Source of the DNA: Microvirga sp.
GTDB taxonomy: Bacteria; Pseudomonadota; Alphaproteobacteria; Rhizobiales; Beijerinckiaceae
DNA length: 64,000 nucleotides
Direction of reading: 5' to 3'
NCBI RefSeq assembly: GCF_014699075.1
Contig: NZ_JACXAB010000008.1
Span: 124,001-188,000 of the forward strand
Below are positions 27,628-36,650 of this stretch, in pieces. Made by a program: the position numbers and the translations under genes. The number at the start of each line of letters is the position of its first letter. Within the stretch, counting starts at the first letter, position 1. The notes below the pieces were generated by a model that had not been told where the DNA came from, made no database searches, and saw only the letters and a program-made list of their open reading frames with translations.

Positions 27628-28082
27628 GCCTTGAATCCGTTCGCGCATTTCTCACTCAGAACGCACCGGATATCGAGATCATCGAAATGGAAACCAGCAC
27701 CGCCACCGTTGCTCAAGCGGCGGAAGCTCACGGCGTCGGGCCGGAGAAAATCGCCAAGACTCTGTCCTTGAGAGTCGGCGAGAGAAGCTTCCTCGTGGTC
27801 ACGAGCGGCACAGCGCGGCTCGACAACAAGAAGGTCAAGGCGGCCTTTGGCGGCAAGGCGTCGATGCTTGACGCCGAGCAGGTCCAGGCGCTGACTGGAC
27901 ATCCTGTTGGGGGCGTCTGCCCCTTCGGCCTAGCAACGCCCCTGCCCGTCTATTGCGACATCTCGCTGAAGGCTTTCGACGAGGTCGTGCCGGCTGCGGG
28001 CTCTATTCACACAGCCGTACGGATCCATCCGCAGCGCATGGCCGACCTTGTCGGCGCTGACTGGGTCGATGTTTGCCAGTAG
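27624..28082 (+). CDS. YbaK/EbsC-type aminoacyl-tRNA deacylase
   Basis: 152 residues, one YbaK/ProX domain. TVAQAAEAHGVGPEKIAKTL, the Lys-bearing DNKKVKAAFGGKASML, and GHPVGGVCPFGL, the conserved GxxxGxxxPFG loop, are present. Such proteins hydrolyse mischarged tRNA in trans. It is free-standing and complete, and a hairpin terminator follows 18 bp after the stop. Confidence 0.9.
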   Translation: MSLESVRAFLTQNAPDIEIIEMETSTATVAQAAEAHGVGPEKIAKTLSLRVGERSFLVVTSGTARLDNKKVKAAFGGKASMLDAEQVQALTGHPVGGVCPFGLATPLPVYCDISLKAFDEVVPAAGSIHTAVRIHPQRMADLVGADWVDVCQ

Positions 28083-28100
28083 CATCCTGCACATACAAAA

Positions 28101-28126
28101 AGCCCGGCATCATCCGATGCCGGGCT
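28101..28126. terminator. Bidirectional terminator between convergent genes
   Basis: AGCCCGGCATC (28101-28111) and GATGCCGGGCT (28116-28126) form an 11-bp stem with loop ATCC. On the minus strand TTTTTG follows, ideal for the glycerophosphodiesterase transcript coming the other way on some read-through. On the plus strand only TCTCG follows, so termination of ybaK is weaker. Confidence 0.75.
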
Positions 28127-28145
28127 TCTCGAAACGTCCTGACGA

Positions 28146-29294
28146 TCAGCGCGCCTTAAGGGCGGTATCGGGGAAATCGCTGAACAACCCGTCGATGCCG
28201 AGAGCATAGAATGCCTTGTACTCGGCCGCCGGGTCGCCCTTGAAAGTCGAGGCCAGGCGCTTGGGCTCGTTGCGGAAGGTCCAGGTGAAGACCTGGAGGC
28301 CAGCGGCGTGAGCATCCTTCACGACGCTGGATGGTTGGGCAAGAACACGGTCCTGCTCATCCGCCTTTCCGTCGCCGTTCAGGTCGTCCGCCTTGCCGTC
28401 GTTGTTCTGGTCAACTTGCTTGGTCGGGAGGATGTAGGGCTTCCACGGCGACAGAATGTCAGCGTAGGACTTCACCTCGGCCAAACCTTCCTTCGTCAGA
28501 AGGTCCTTGTAGGTGCGTTTGTCGCCGACAACGACGAAATCATAGGGTTGTGCATAGGGCGCGCTGAGAACGATGTTGCCGTCCTTGTCCACGTCCTCTG
28601 CGTCCAGCAGCTGCGCCAGCCTCACGTCGATCCGCGTGTTCAGGTACTTCAGGTTCGCCACCTCGAAACTCTGGATGACCACCGGGGCGGATGCGTCGGC
28701 CCAGCCCGCCTCCTTCAGAACATTCACCAGCCGATCTTCCATCGGCAGGCCGAGGGCCGCATGGAAAGTCGAATGCTTGGTCTCTGGAGCGATGCCGACG
28801 GCTTTCCCTCTTGCAGCACCTTCCTTCTTGGCGAGATCGATCACCTCCTGCAAGGTCGGAACCTGGAATTGGCCGTTCTTCGACTGATCGCGGTCGGTCA
28901 TGGCCTGCTTGGCGCGAAGTTGCTTGATCTCGGCAAGGGTGAAGTCGCTGGCGAACCAATCGTTCGTATCCACGCCATCGACCTTGCGGGTCGTCTTGCG
29001 GGACGCAAATTCAGGCCGGTTCGCCACATCGGTCGTGCCGCTCAGCATCGGCTCGTGGCGTGCAATCAGCACGCCGTCTTTCGTCACGACAAGATCGGGT
29101 TCGATGTAGTCGGCCCCCATATCGATGGCCATCTTATAGGCTTCGAGCGTATGCTCGGGCAGATAGCCGCTGGCGCCGCGATGGGCGACCACGATGGTCG
29201 GCGCGCCCGTCAATGTCTTTTCCTGAGCTTGAGATGATCCGATCATCGCAGGCAGAATGGCAGTCACGGATCCGAGCAGTGCAAGATAGTTCAT
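28146..29294 (-). CDS. Exported glycerophosphodiester phosphodiesterase
   Basis: 382 residues from the ATG at 29294 (GGAGGAGAG upstream). A signal peptide (about 1-23, ending SSQA) sends it to the periplasm. GDPD active-site residues are visible: His38-Arg39 in VAHRGASGY, Glu65 and Asp67 in YIEPDLVVT, and His80 in ARHEPML. It releases glycerol-3-phosphate from deacylated phospholipids. Unusual is an Asp/Asn/Gly-rich insertion at 295-315 resembling paired EF-hand or dockerin calcium loops. It is full length for the GlpQ type. Confidence 0.92.
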   Translation of the reverse strand: MNYLALLGSVTAILPAMIGSSQAQEKTLTGAPTIVVAHRGASGYLPEHTLEAYKMAIDMGADYIEPDLVVTKDGVLIARHEPMLSGTTDVANRPEFASRKTTRKVDGVDTNDWFASDFTLAEIKQLRAKQAMTDRDQSKNGQFQVPTLQEVIDLAKKEGAARGKAVGIAPETKHSTFHAALGLPMEDRLVNVLKEAGWADASAPVVIQSFEVANLKYLNTRIDVRLAQLLDAEDVDKDGNIVLSAPYAQPYDFVVVGDKRTYKDLLTKEGLAEVKSYADILSPWKPYILPTKQVDQNNDGKADDLNGDGKADEQDRVLAQPSSVVKDAHAAGLQVFTWTFRNEPKRLASTFKGDPAAEYKAFYALGIDGLFSDFPDTALKAR

Positions 29295-29399
29295 GGTCTC
29301 TCCTCCTGGACAGGTCTCTAGCGACGCTTCTGTGACGCCGTGATGACCATCCCATCGCTGCAACTATCGCAGCCGTCATCCGATGCAACAAGCGCTGGT

Positions 29400-30137
29400 T
29401 CAGCTATCAGATGGAAAGGTTGATCTCACGAATTCCCATGCTGCGACCAGATGGCGGCGCATGGCTTCCTCCGCGTTGTCGGGGTCGCGGGCTAGAATGG
29501 CTTCAAAGATGGCCTCGTGCCCGGCGCAGTTCATCTGATCGATTCCGGCACCGCGCTTCATCGAACGCCAATGCTGGGTCAGCCAATCCACATAGGCCTT
29601 GTGGATCGCCGGGTAGATCGGATTACCAGGGATTCGATAGAGCACCGCGTGAAAAGCAGCGTCGGTCTCATCGAACAGGGTCGAATTGCCGATTGCCTCC
29701 CGGTTGGCATCGAGAGCCACCCGGAGGTCTTCGAGGTCGTCGCGCCGCGCATGCTTCGCAGCCCAGCGCGCCAGCGCTGTCTCGATGAAAATCCGGGTCT
29801 CGAAGAGATTCCAAACACCCTTCCGATCGATCATGAGATGACCGACGAGATTACCGACCTTATCGACGGCTATCTCATAATCAGGCTTCCGGACGATAGG
29901 ACGATGCCCGAGGCGCGTTTCGACAAGGCCACGATTCGCGAGCGAAACGATCGCCTCTCGAATGGCTGCCCGGCTCACGCCATAGCGCTGCATCAGGTCG
30001 CGTTCGGCCGGAAGGCGTTCGCCCTCTTGCAGACCACCCGTTTCGATCATCCGCACCAGTTCGGCTGCCACTGCATCTGACCGCCGCGCTCCTGCCCCCA
30101 TCGCCGCGCGGCCATGCAGCTTCTCGCTCTGGTCCAT
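29400..30137 (-). CDS. FadR/GntR-family transcriptional regulator (FCD domain)
   Basis: 245 residues from the ATG at 30137, preceded by GAGGGGAGC. The HTH (about 18-85) has LPAERDLMQRYGVSRAAIRE and the wing LGHRPIVRKPD. The FCD domain (about 100-235) has the usual acidic/histidine pattern (FETRIFIETALARWA, TDAAFHAVLYRIPGN, AGHEAIFEAI, AMRRHLVAA). It is divergent from the sugar operon beginning at 30512 and probably represses it. The shared spacer holds FadR-type operator candidates. Confidence 0.9.
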   Translation of the reverse strand: MDQSEKLHGRAAMGAGARRSDAVAAELVRMIETGGLQEGERLPAERDLMQRYGVSRAAIREAIVSLANRGLVETRLGHRPIVRKPDYEIAVDKVGNLVGHLMIDRKGVWNLFETRIFIETALARWAAKHARRDDLEDLRVALDANREAIGNSTLFDETDAAFHAVLYRIPGNPIYPAIHKAYVDWLTQHWRSMKRGAGIDQMNCAGHEAIFEAILARDPDNAEEAMRRHLVAAWEFVRSTFPSDS

Positions 30138-30220
30138 GCTCCCCTCGTGCTTGTCCTTCAGCCCTTGGCGCGACGTCAGCGCCAGACAAAGCTGACCTAA
30201 AGACAGGTGAGCGTAGCATA

Positions 30221-30231
30221 TGGTCTGACCA
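30221..30231. promoter_or_regulatory. FadR-type operator candidate 1 (perfect)
   Basis: TGGTCTGACCA is a perfect palindrome that fully fits TnGTnnnACnA, the consensus known for FadR-subfamily GntR proteins. It lies 84 bp upstream of the regulator start. Confidence 0.6.
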
Positions 30232-30359
30232 AAATCCATCAACCCGCGACTGAAGCGCCCAACATCCGCCTGAATCAGCCAGCAAAACCGCAACATCGAA
30301 GCCGATGGGCAAGCGATGATGGGCCTTGACAGCTCACGACTGGCTGACCATCCTGATTT

Positions 30360-30370
30360 CGGTCGAACCA
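30360..30370. promoter_or_regulatory. FadR-type operator candidate 2 (one mismatch)
   Basis: CGGTCGAACCA fits TnGTnnnACnA except for the first base. Confidence 0.35.
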
Positions 30371-30391
30371 AATAGATCAGAAACTGACGTT

Positions 30392-30402
30392 TGGTTTGAC
30401 AC
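30392..30402. promoter_or_regulatory. FadR-type operator candidate 3 overlapping a TTGACA element
   Basis: TGGTTTGACAC fits the consensus except for the last base. It overlaps TTGACA at 30396-30401, so a bound repressor would cover a possible -35 box of the operon to the right. Confidence 0.4.
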
Positions 30403-30511
30403 TGCTCCGCTTGAGCAAACAGGGAGAGAGACTGGTGACGCCATTGCAAGGCACCCCGCTGTCGAACTCTAACCCGCAGCTCCTCATGAGGGGATCTGGT
30501 GAGGGTCGGCC

Positions 30512-31984
30512 ATGACCAGTTCGACTCAGGTTGGCCGCCCCGAGGCTGTGACCCACTACCGGATGTATATCGACGGAGCCTGGACCGAAGGCCGGTCGAC
30601 AGGACGATCCGAGGTCGAGAACCCAGCCAACGAAGTCGTCTTTGCCTCCGTGCCGGCGGGAACAGCCGAGGACGCGACCGATGCCTTGGAGGCCGCACGC
30701 CGCGCACAACCGGCGTGGGCTGCCCTTCCGCCCATCGTCCGTGCCGGCTACGTGTCTGATCTTGCGGCAGCGGTGAAACGCGACAAGGCACATCTCGCCC
30801 GCATCGTGGTGCTTGAGCAGGGCAAGCCCCTGAACCAGGCCGAAGGCGAGATCGATGCCGTCATTACCTTCCTGACCTTCGCAGCCGAGAGCGCGCGCCG
30901 TATCGAAGGCGATATTCTGCCGTCCGACTTCCAGAACGAGGAAGTCTGGATCCGGCGTGTGCCCTTTGGTGTGGTGGTCGGCTTGACAGCCTGGAACTAT
31001 CCGGCAGCCTTGGCGGCACGAAAGATCGGCCCGGCCCTCGTGGCCGGCAACACAATGGTGGTGAAGGGACACGAGTCCACGCCCCTCTCTGCGCTTGAGA
31101 TTGCACGCCTCGCGCATGAAGTCGGAATCCCGAAGGGCGTGCTTAATGTGGTGACAGGCGACGGACGCACGGTGGGTGATGCGCTGGTACGCTCCCCGAT
31201 CAGCGCCATGATCACCATGACGGGCAGCGTCCGCGCCGGGCGGGAGATCTATGCGGCCGGCGCGCATGAGCTGAAGGTCGTCCGTCTCGAACTCGGCGGC
31301 AAGGCACCCTTCATCGTGCTCGACGATGCGGATATCGAAGCGGCCGTGGATGCCGCTATCGTCTCCCGCTTCACCAATTGCGGGCAGATCTGCACCTGCA
31401 ACGAACGCATGTATCTGCACCGCGATATTGCGGAGCCCTTCCTCGACAAATTCGTGACTCGCGTGAAGCAGATGCGGCTCGCCGACCCAATGACCAACCC
31501 CGACATGGGGCCGAAGGTGAATCGGCCTGAGGTCGACAAGGTCGAGGAGATCGTGAACGACGCCATCGCGGCTGGCGCCGAGGTTCTCGCTGGCGGGCGC
31601 CGCCTGACGGAGGGAGACTTCTCTCGCGGTCATTGGTTCGAGCCGACAGTGCTGCGGGTCGATACCAACAAGGCTTCGGTCATGCAGCGGGAGATCTTCG
31701 GTCCGGTCGCGCCGGTCATGACGGTCGATAGTTTCGAACAGGCGCTCAGTTTCGCCAATGACAGCAGCTATGGCCTGTCTGCCTATATCTACACGAACGA
31801 TCTGCGCCGGGTGATGCGCCTCTCCCGGGAGCTCGCCTTCGGTGAGCTCTATGTCAACCGTCCCTGCGGAGAACTCGTCCAGGGCTTCCATAGCGGCTGG
31901 AAGCACTCGGGCCTCGGCGGCGAAGACGGCAAGTACGGTTTCGACGGATATCTGCGGAAGCAGACGACTTATGTCCGTTGGTGA
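30512..31984 (+). CDS. Aldehyde dehydrogenase, AldA-like (lactaldehyde/glycolaldehyde type)
   Basis: 490 residues, full-length ALDH. Catalytic Glu260 is in LELGGKAPF and Cys294 in NCGQICTCNERMY. The C-terminal run QGFHSGWKHSGLGGEDGKYG closely resembles E. coli AldA. It oxidises an aldehyde to an acid with NAD. As the first gene of an operon with a sugar importer, sugar-acid dehydratase and GMC oxidoreductase, it probably acts on a lactaldehyde- or semialdehyde-type intermediate. The ATG at 30512 is chosen; nothing better lies upstream. Confidence 0.9.
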   Translation: MTSSTQVGRPEAVTHYRMYIDGAWTEGRSTGRSEVENPANEVVFASVPAGTAEDATDALEAARRAQPAWAALPPIVRAGYVSDLAAAVKRDKAHLARIVVLEQGKPLNQAEGEIDAVITFLTFAAESARRIEGDILPSDFQNEEVWIRRVPFGVVVGLTAWNYPAALAARKIGPALVAGNTMVVKGHESTPLSALEIARLAHEVGIPKGVLNVVTGDGRTVGDALVRSPISAMITMTGSVRAGREIYAAGAHELKVVRLELGGKAPFIVLDDADIEAAVDAAIVSRFTNCGQICTCNERMYLHRDIAEPFLDKFVTRVKQMRLADPMTNPDMGPKVNRPEVDKVEEIVNDAIAAGAEVLAGGRRLTEGDFSRGHWFEPTVLRVDTNKASVMQREIFGPVAPVMTVDSFEQALSFANDSSYGLSAYIYTNDLRRVMRLSRELAFGELYVNRPCGELVQGFHSGWKHSGLGGEDGKYGFDGYLRKQTTYVRW

Positions 31985-32061
31985 CGACCCGTAGCCAGAA
32001 AGGGTTGCGGCAAAAGCTCAAGAACCCCGAAAAGGGGCATCAAAAAACCTGATGGAGGAAG

Positions 32062-33042
32062 ATGATGCTGAGAAGGACTTTCCTTACGCTCGCGACCGGT
32101 GTTGCTGCCATTGGTCTGGGACTTGGCGGCGTGTCCGCGCAGGAATTGCCCAAGCTGAAGCAGAAAGAGAAGTACAAGGTCGGCTTCGCCCAGACCGAGT
32201 CGAACAACCCGTGGCGCATCGCGCAGACGGAGAGCATGAAGGCTGAAGCCGCCAAGCTAGGGCACCAGCTTGTCTACACCGACGCAGCCGGTTCCGCGGC
32301 CAAGCAGGTGGCCGACGTCAACTCGATGATCGCTCAAGGCGTCGATCTGATCTTCCTCGCCCCCCGCGAGGAGAAGCCCCTGATCCCGGCCGTCATGGCG
32401 GCCAAGCGCGCTGGCATTCCGGTCGTCCTGCTTGACCGCAACGTGGACCAGAGCCTCGCAAAAGCGGGCCGGGATTACGTGACCTTCATCGGCTCGGACT
32501 TTGTGGACGAAGGCAAGCGCGCGGCTGAGGCACTGACCAAGGCTATGAACGGAAATGCCAAGATCATTCAGCTCGAGGGCACCACGGGCTCCTCGCCGGC
32601 CAACGATCGCCGCAAGGGTTTTGAAGACTACATCAAGGCCCATTCAGGCATGAAGGTGGTCGCATCGCAATCCGGCGACTTCGCCCGCGACAAGGGCCGT
32701 CAGGTGGCGGAGACGCTGCTGCAGGCTCACCCTGATGCAACGGCCATCTACGCCCACAACGACGAAATGGCCATCGGTGCGATTGCAGCCCTTGAAGCGG
32801 CCGGCAAGAAGCCCGGCAAAGACGTGATCGTCGTCTCGATCGATGGCACCCGCGATGCGTTGCAGGCTATTATCGACGGCAAGATGCTCGCCACCGTGGA
32901 GTGCAATCCGAAGTTCGGACCGAAGGCCTTCGAGACCCTTGCCCGCTACGCCAAGGGCGAGCAGATCGAGCCGTGGGTGGTCAACACCGACCGGTTCTTC
33001 GACAAGTCGAACGCGACCCAGCTCATCGCAGACGCTTACTAA
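32062..33042 (+). CDS. Sugar ABC transporter substrate-binding protein (YtfQ-like)
   Basis: 326 residues with an N-terminal signal peptide (about 1-26, ending GVSA). The mature part is a type I periplasmic-binding protein: VGFAQTESNNPWRIAQTESM, LDRNVDQSL, and QLEGTTGSSPANDRRKGF match YtfQ, the galactofuranose receptor of E. coli. GGAGGA precedes the ATG. A hairpin follows the stop. The ligand is probably a furanose or pentose sugar. Confidence 0.9.
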   Translation: MMLRRTFLTLATGVAAIGLGLGGVSAQELPKLKQKEKYKVGFAQTESNNPWRIAQTESMKAEAAKLGHQLVYTDAAGSAAKQVADVNSMIAQGVDLIFLAPREEKPLIPAVMAAKRAGIPVVLLDRNVDQSLAKAGRDYVTFIGSDFVDEGKRAAEALTKAMNGNAKIIQLEGTTGSSPANDRRKGFEDYIKAHSGMKVVASQSGDFARDKGRQVAETLLQAHPDATAIYAHNDEMAIGAIAALEAAGKKPGKDVIVVSIDGTRDALQAIIDGKMLATVECNPKFGPKAFETLARYAKGEQIEPWVVNTDRFFDKSNATQLIADAY

Positions 33043-33049
33043 AACCCGA

Positions 33050-33081
33050 AAGGCGCTGCCCGTGACATGCGGCAGCGCCTT
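33050..33081 (+). terminator. Intercistronic hairpin after YtfQ-like gene
   Basis: AAGGCGCTGCC (33050-33060) pairs with GGCAGCGCCTT (33071-33081) across a 10-nt loop, followed by TCTTGT. It probably attenuates transcription into the ATPase and permease genes. Confidence 0.65.
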
Positions 33082-33113
33082 TCTTGTATGAATAAACCAT
33101 GAACGGAGCTTCC

Positions 33114-34640
33114 ATGGCGCCGCTTCTTTCCATGCAGGGCATCGACAAGCGCTTCGCCGGCATACCGGCTCTGCGCTCGGCTGAGCTCGTGGTGGAGAAG
33201 GGCGAGGTTCATGCACTGATCGGCCAGAACGGCGCCGGCAAATCCACCATGATCAAGATACTAACCGGCTACTACAGGAAGGATGCCGGTGAGATCCTGT
33301 TCGACGGTAAGCCGGTGGAGTTCTCCTCTCCACAGGATGCGCAGCGCTCCGGCATCAGCACGATCTACCAGGAGATCAACCTCGTACCCTATCGGTCCGT
33401 GACGGAGAACATCTGCCTCGGTCGTGAGAAGCGCCGCTTCGGTCTTCTCGACTGGTCCGCCATGCACGAGGAGGCGCGCACCCTCCTCGCCCGGTTCAAG
33501 ATCGACATCGACGTGCGCCGCCCGCTCATGGTTTATCCCACTGCCGTGCAGCAGATGGTCGCCATCGCCCGCGCCATCGGTTTTGAGGCCAAGCTGGTCA
33601 TCATGGACGAGCCCACCTCCTCCCTCGACGAGCGCGAGGTCGAGGTACTGTTCGGAGTGATCCGTCAGCTCAGGGAAACCGGCGTTTCGGTGATCTTCGT
33701 GAGCCATAAGCTCGACGAACTCTATGCCGTGTGCGACCGGGTCACCATCATGCGTGATGGCCGCACCGTGCAAGTCGCCCCGATGGACCAACTCTCCCGG
33801 CTCGATCTCGTCACCTCCATGCTCGGGCGCGAGCTGTCGCAGGTTCTGCACGAGGGCCACGACACGGCCGATGCAGATGGGGTGGGTGAGCCTGTGCTGA
33901 AGGTCCGGAATCTTGCGGTCGGCCGCAAGGTCCGTGATGTCAGATTCGAAGTCCTGCCTGGGGAGATCGTCGGTCTCGCCGGGCTTCTGGGCGCGGGACG
34001 AACGGAATCCGTTCGTGCCGTGTTCGGAGCCGACAAACCGGGCGCTGGCACCATCGGCTTCGCAGGGCGCGAGAATGCCATCGCGGCACCTTCGGATGCC
34101 ATCCGGGCAGGCATGGGCTTCTGCTCTGAAGATCGCAAGCTCGAGGGTATCATTCCCGATATGTCCGTGCGCGAGAATCTGACGCTTGCCCTCATGCCGC
34201 AGCTGGCCCGGCGCGGTATCGTGGATGAGGCTCGTAGCCGAGAGATCGTCGACCGTTTCATCAAGCGTCTCGGCATCCGTTGCGCCGGTCCGGAACAGCG
34301 GATCCGTGAACTCTCCGGCGGTAACCAGCAGAAGGTCCTGCTGGCTCGCTGGCTCTGCATGAATCCCAAACTCCTCATTCTGGACGAACCGACCAGAGGC
34401 ATCGATGTCGGCGCGAAAGCCGAAATCCTCAGCCTGATCCGGGAGCTGGCCGGACAGGGTCTTGGCGTCCTGATGATCTCCTCGGAACTAGAGGAGGTCG
34501 TGGAGGCGGCCAGCCGAATTTTCGTGCTCCGCGACGGCCGCACTGCAGCCGAGCTGAAGGGCGATGCCGTGAACGAGCAGAGTGTGATGGCCGCCATGGC
34601 CCATGGGCACGAGAGCACCCAGGGAGGTGTTCATGGCTGA
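33114..34640 (+). CDS. Sugar ABC transporter ATP-binding protein (YtfR-like, two ATPase domains)
   Basis: 508 residues from the ATG at 33114, which has GGAG seven bases upstream. The ATG at 33099 lacks a ribosome site. Domain 1 has Walker A GQNGAGKST and Walker B LVIMDEPTSSLD. Domain 2 has a degenerate Walker A (GLLGAGRTES) but an intact signature LSGGNQQKVLLARWL and LLILDEPTRGID. This is the standard RbsA/MglA/YtfR layout. It overlaps the next gene by 8 nt. Confidence 0.93.
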   Translation: MAPLLSMQGIDKRFAGIPALRSAELVVEKGEVHALIGQNGAGKSTMIKILTGYYRKDAGEILFDGKPVEFSSPQDAQRSGISTIYQEINLVPYRSVTENICLGREKRRFGLLDWSAMHEEARTLLARFKIDIDVRRPLMVYPTAVQQMVAIARAIGFEAKLVIMDEPTSSLDEREVEVLFGVIRQLRETGVSVIFVSHKLDELYAVCDRVTIMRDGRTVQVAPMDQLSRLDLVTSMLGRELSQVLHEGHDTADADGVGEPVLKVRNLAVGRKVRDVRFEVLPGEIVGLAGLLGAGRTESVRAVFGADKPGAGTIGFAGRENAIAAPSDAIRAGMGFCSEDRKLEGIIPDMSVRENLTLALMPQLARRGIVDEARSREIVDRFIKRLGIRCAGPEQRIRELSGGNQQKVLLARWLCMNPKLLILDEPTRGIDVGAKAEILSLIRELAGQGLGVLMISSELEEVVEAASRIFVLRDGRTAAELKGDAVNEQSVMAAMAHGHESTQGGVHG

Positions 34641-35634
34641 CACCGCTACCACCCTGCCTCCGGCACATGGAGCACCTCGCTTTGATGTCAGAAACATCCT
34701 GACCCGCTACGGTGCCTGGATTGCCCTGGCGCTCCTGATTTTGGTGAACCTCGCCATCACCCCGAACTTTGCCACGTGGCAGACGCTCAACGTCAACCTC
34801 ACACAGGTCTGCGCGATCGTGATCGTCGGGGTTGGGATGACCCTTGTCATCGCCACGGGCGGCATTGATCTCTCGGTCGGTGCTCTTATGGCCATTGCTG
34901 GGGCGCTGGCACCGCTGATCTTCCTCGGCAAGCTCTTCCCCCTGCCCCACCCGGCCGTCGGCATCGCGCTGGCCTTCGTCGTGCCGGTTCTCGTCGCGGC
35001 AGCACTCGGGTGGTTCAATGGCTGGCTGGTGACGCGCCTGCGCATCCAGCCGATCATCGCCACCCTCGTGCTCTTCATCGCCGGGCGCGGCATCGCCCAA
35101 GTTTTTACCAACGGCAATCTGCAGGTCTTCAACCTGCCGAGCTTCCAGTTCATCGGTCTTGGGCGCGTCTTCGGCATCCCGTTTCAAGCCATCCTGATGA
35201 TCATCATCGTGGCAGCAGCAGCCTGGATGCTCAGGCGGACAGTCTTCGGCCGACAGATCCTCGCCATCGGCGGCAATGAGAAGGCCGCCCGCTTGTCCGG
35301 CATTCACGTAGCGTCCGTGAAGCAGCGGGTCTATCTGATCAGCGGCCTTCTCTCCGGCATCGCGGGTCTGATCGTTATCGCCCGCAACTCAGCCGCAGAT
35401 GCCAATCTCGTCGGTCTCGGCATGGAGCTCGATGCCATCGCGGCAGTAGCAGTGGGCGGTACGCTCCTCACCGGCGGGCGGGCCACGGTCATCGGCACTT
35501 TGGTCGGCGCGCTGATCATCCAGCTCGTCCGGTATACGCTCTTGGCGAACGGCGTTCCCGACGCGGCCGCACTTGTGGCGAAAGCCGCCATCATTGTGCT
35601 GGCCGTGTGGTTGCAGCGGCAGAGCCATCGCTGA
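34633..35634 (+). CDS. Sugar ABC transporter permease (YtfT-like)
   Basis: 333 residues from the ATG at 34633 (GGAGGTG upstream). About eight to ten membrane helices are present. VIATGGIDLSVGALMAI and GRQILAIGGNEKAARLSGI are the BPD_transp_2 signature blocks. It is the first of two permeases, an arrangement characteristic of ytfQRT-yjfF. Confidence 0.91.
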   Translation: MADTATTLPPAHGAPRFDVRNILTRYGAWIALALLILVNLAITPNFATWQTLNVNLTQVCAIVIVGVGMTLVIATGGIDLSVGALMAIAGALAPLIFLGKLFPLPHPAVGIALAFVVPVLVAAALGWFNGWLVTRLRIQPIIATLVLFIAGRGIAQVFTNGNLQVFNLPSFQFIGLGRVFGIPFQAILMIIIVAAAAWMLRRTVFGRQILAIGGNEKAARLSGIHVASVKQRVYLISGLLSGIAGLIVIARNSAADANLVGLGMELDAIAAVAVGGTLLTGGRATVIGTLVGALIIQLVRYTLLANGVPDAAALVAKAAIIVLAVWLQRQSHR

Positions 35635-35642
35635 GGTCGCCG

Positions 35643-36617
35643 ATGAGCACATTTCCACTCAAACTCTTCCAAGGGATCGGACGCTACGGCGTGCTCCTCG
35701 CCCTCATCGCCTTGATCCTTTTCGGATGGCTGCGCTACGAGAATTTCCTAGGCGCCTTCAACGTGCTCTCGGTGCTGCGCTACAATAGCATGTTCGCCCT
35801 GGTGGCGCTCGGGATGTGCTTCGTCATCATCACCGGGGGGATCGATCTCTCGGTGGGATCGACGGCAGCCCTCGGCAGCGTCGTTGCCGCCCTGCTTTCC
35901 TCCTATGGCGTTATGCCCGGACTGCTCGGAGGACTGGCAGCCGGACTGGCGGTCGGCGCCTGCAACGCCTTCATCATCACGCGGCTCAATATACTGCCCT
36001 TCATCGCCACCCTTGCCACCATGCTGGCCGCAAGCGGCTGCGCGCTGCTATTGGCCGGCAACCAGTCGGTCTCTGTCTCCTACGAGACGGGCTTCGTCGA
36101 ACTCGGCCAGGGCGATTTCCTCGGCTTTCCCATTCCAGCCTGGATTGCAATAATCGCGTATCTTCTCGGCTCCCTCATTCTCAATTTCACCTCCTTTGGA
36201 CGCACCGTGCTTGCGATCGGCGGCAACGAGGATGCGGCGCGTCTCATGGGGCTGCCGGCCCAGCGGGCGAAGGCGCTCGTGTATCTGGCGAGCGGCGGCC
36301 TTGCAGGCCTTGCAGGCGTGATCCTCGCGGCACAATTTGGTGCCGGCCAACCCATCGAAGGCGTCGGCTGGGAGCTGTTCGCCATTGCGGCCGTGGTCGT
36401 CGGCGGCACGCTGCTGACTGGCGGCGTCGGCTCCGTCGGCTCGACGCTGGCCGGCGTGCTCCTGCTAGGCCTGATCTTCAACATCCTGAATTTCGAGAAC
36501 GGCCTCGGCTGGATCAGCCTCTCGGCCTACTGGCAATCAGTCATCCGTGGCGCGTTCCTGCTGCTCGTCGTCGCCATCCAAGCCCGGCTGAGCATGCGCA
36601 CGGAAGAGGCTGCCTGA
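35643..36617 (+). CDS. Sugar ABC transporter permease (YjfF-like)
   Basis: 324 residues from the ATG at 35643. Signature blocks are VIITGGIDLSVGSTAAL and GRTVLAIGGNEDAARLMGL. It pairs with the preceding permease to form the channel. It lies 8 bp after the preceding gene. Confidence 0.91.
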   Translation: MSTFPLKLFQGIGRYGVLLALIALILFGWLRYENFLGAFNVLSVLRYNSMFALVALGMCFVIITGGIDLSVGSTAALGSVVAALLSSYGVMPGLLGGLAAGLAVGACNAFIITRLNILPFIATLATMLAASGCALLLAGNQSVSVSYETGFVELGQGDFLGFPIPAWIAIIAYLLGSLILNFTSFGRTVLAIGGNEDAARLMGLPAQRAKALVYLASGGLAGLAGVILAAQFGAGQPIEGVGWELFAIAAVVVGGTLLTGGVGSVGSTLAGVLLLGLIFNILNFENGLGWISLSAYWQSVIRGAFLLLVVAIQARLSMRTEEAA

Positions 36618-36650
36618 CGGCGACACATTCAATTATCGAGAAGGACAATC

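Larger units (their letters stand above)
30138..30511. other. Divergent control region (374 bp)
   Basis: No convincing gene lies here. It separates the FadR-type regulator from the aldehyde-dehydrogenase operon. It contains three sequences fitting or nearly fitting the FadR-subfamily consensus TnGTnnnACnA, listed separately, and a TTGACA (30396-30401) usable as a -35 element for the rightward operon. I could not fix a convincing -10. Confidence 0.6.

Noticed and set aside
30377-31906. 509-codon minus-strand open frame
   Set aside because: It is antisense to the aldehyde dehydrogenase and covers the divergent control region. Composition is typical of a high-GC shadow.
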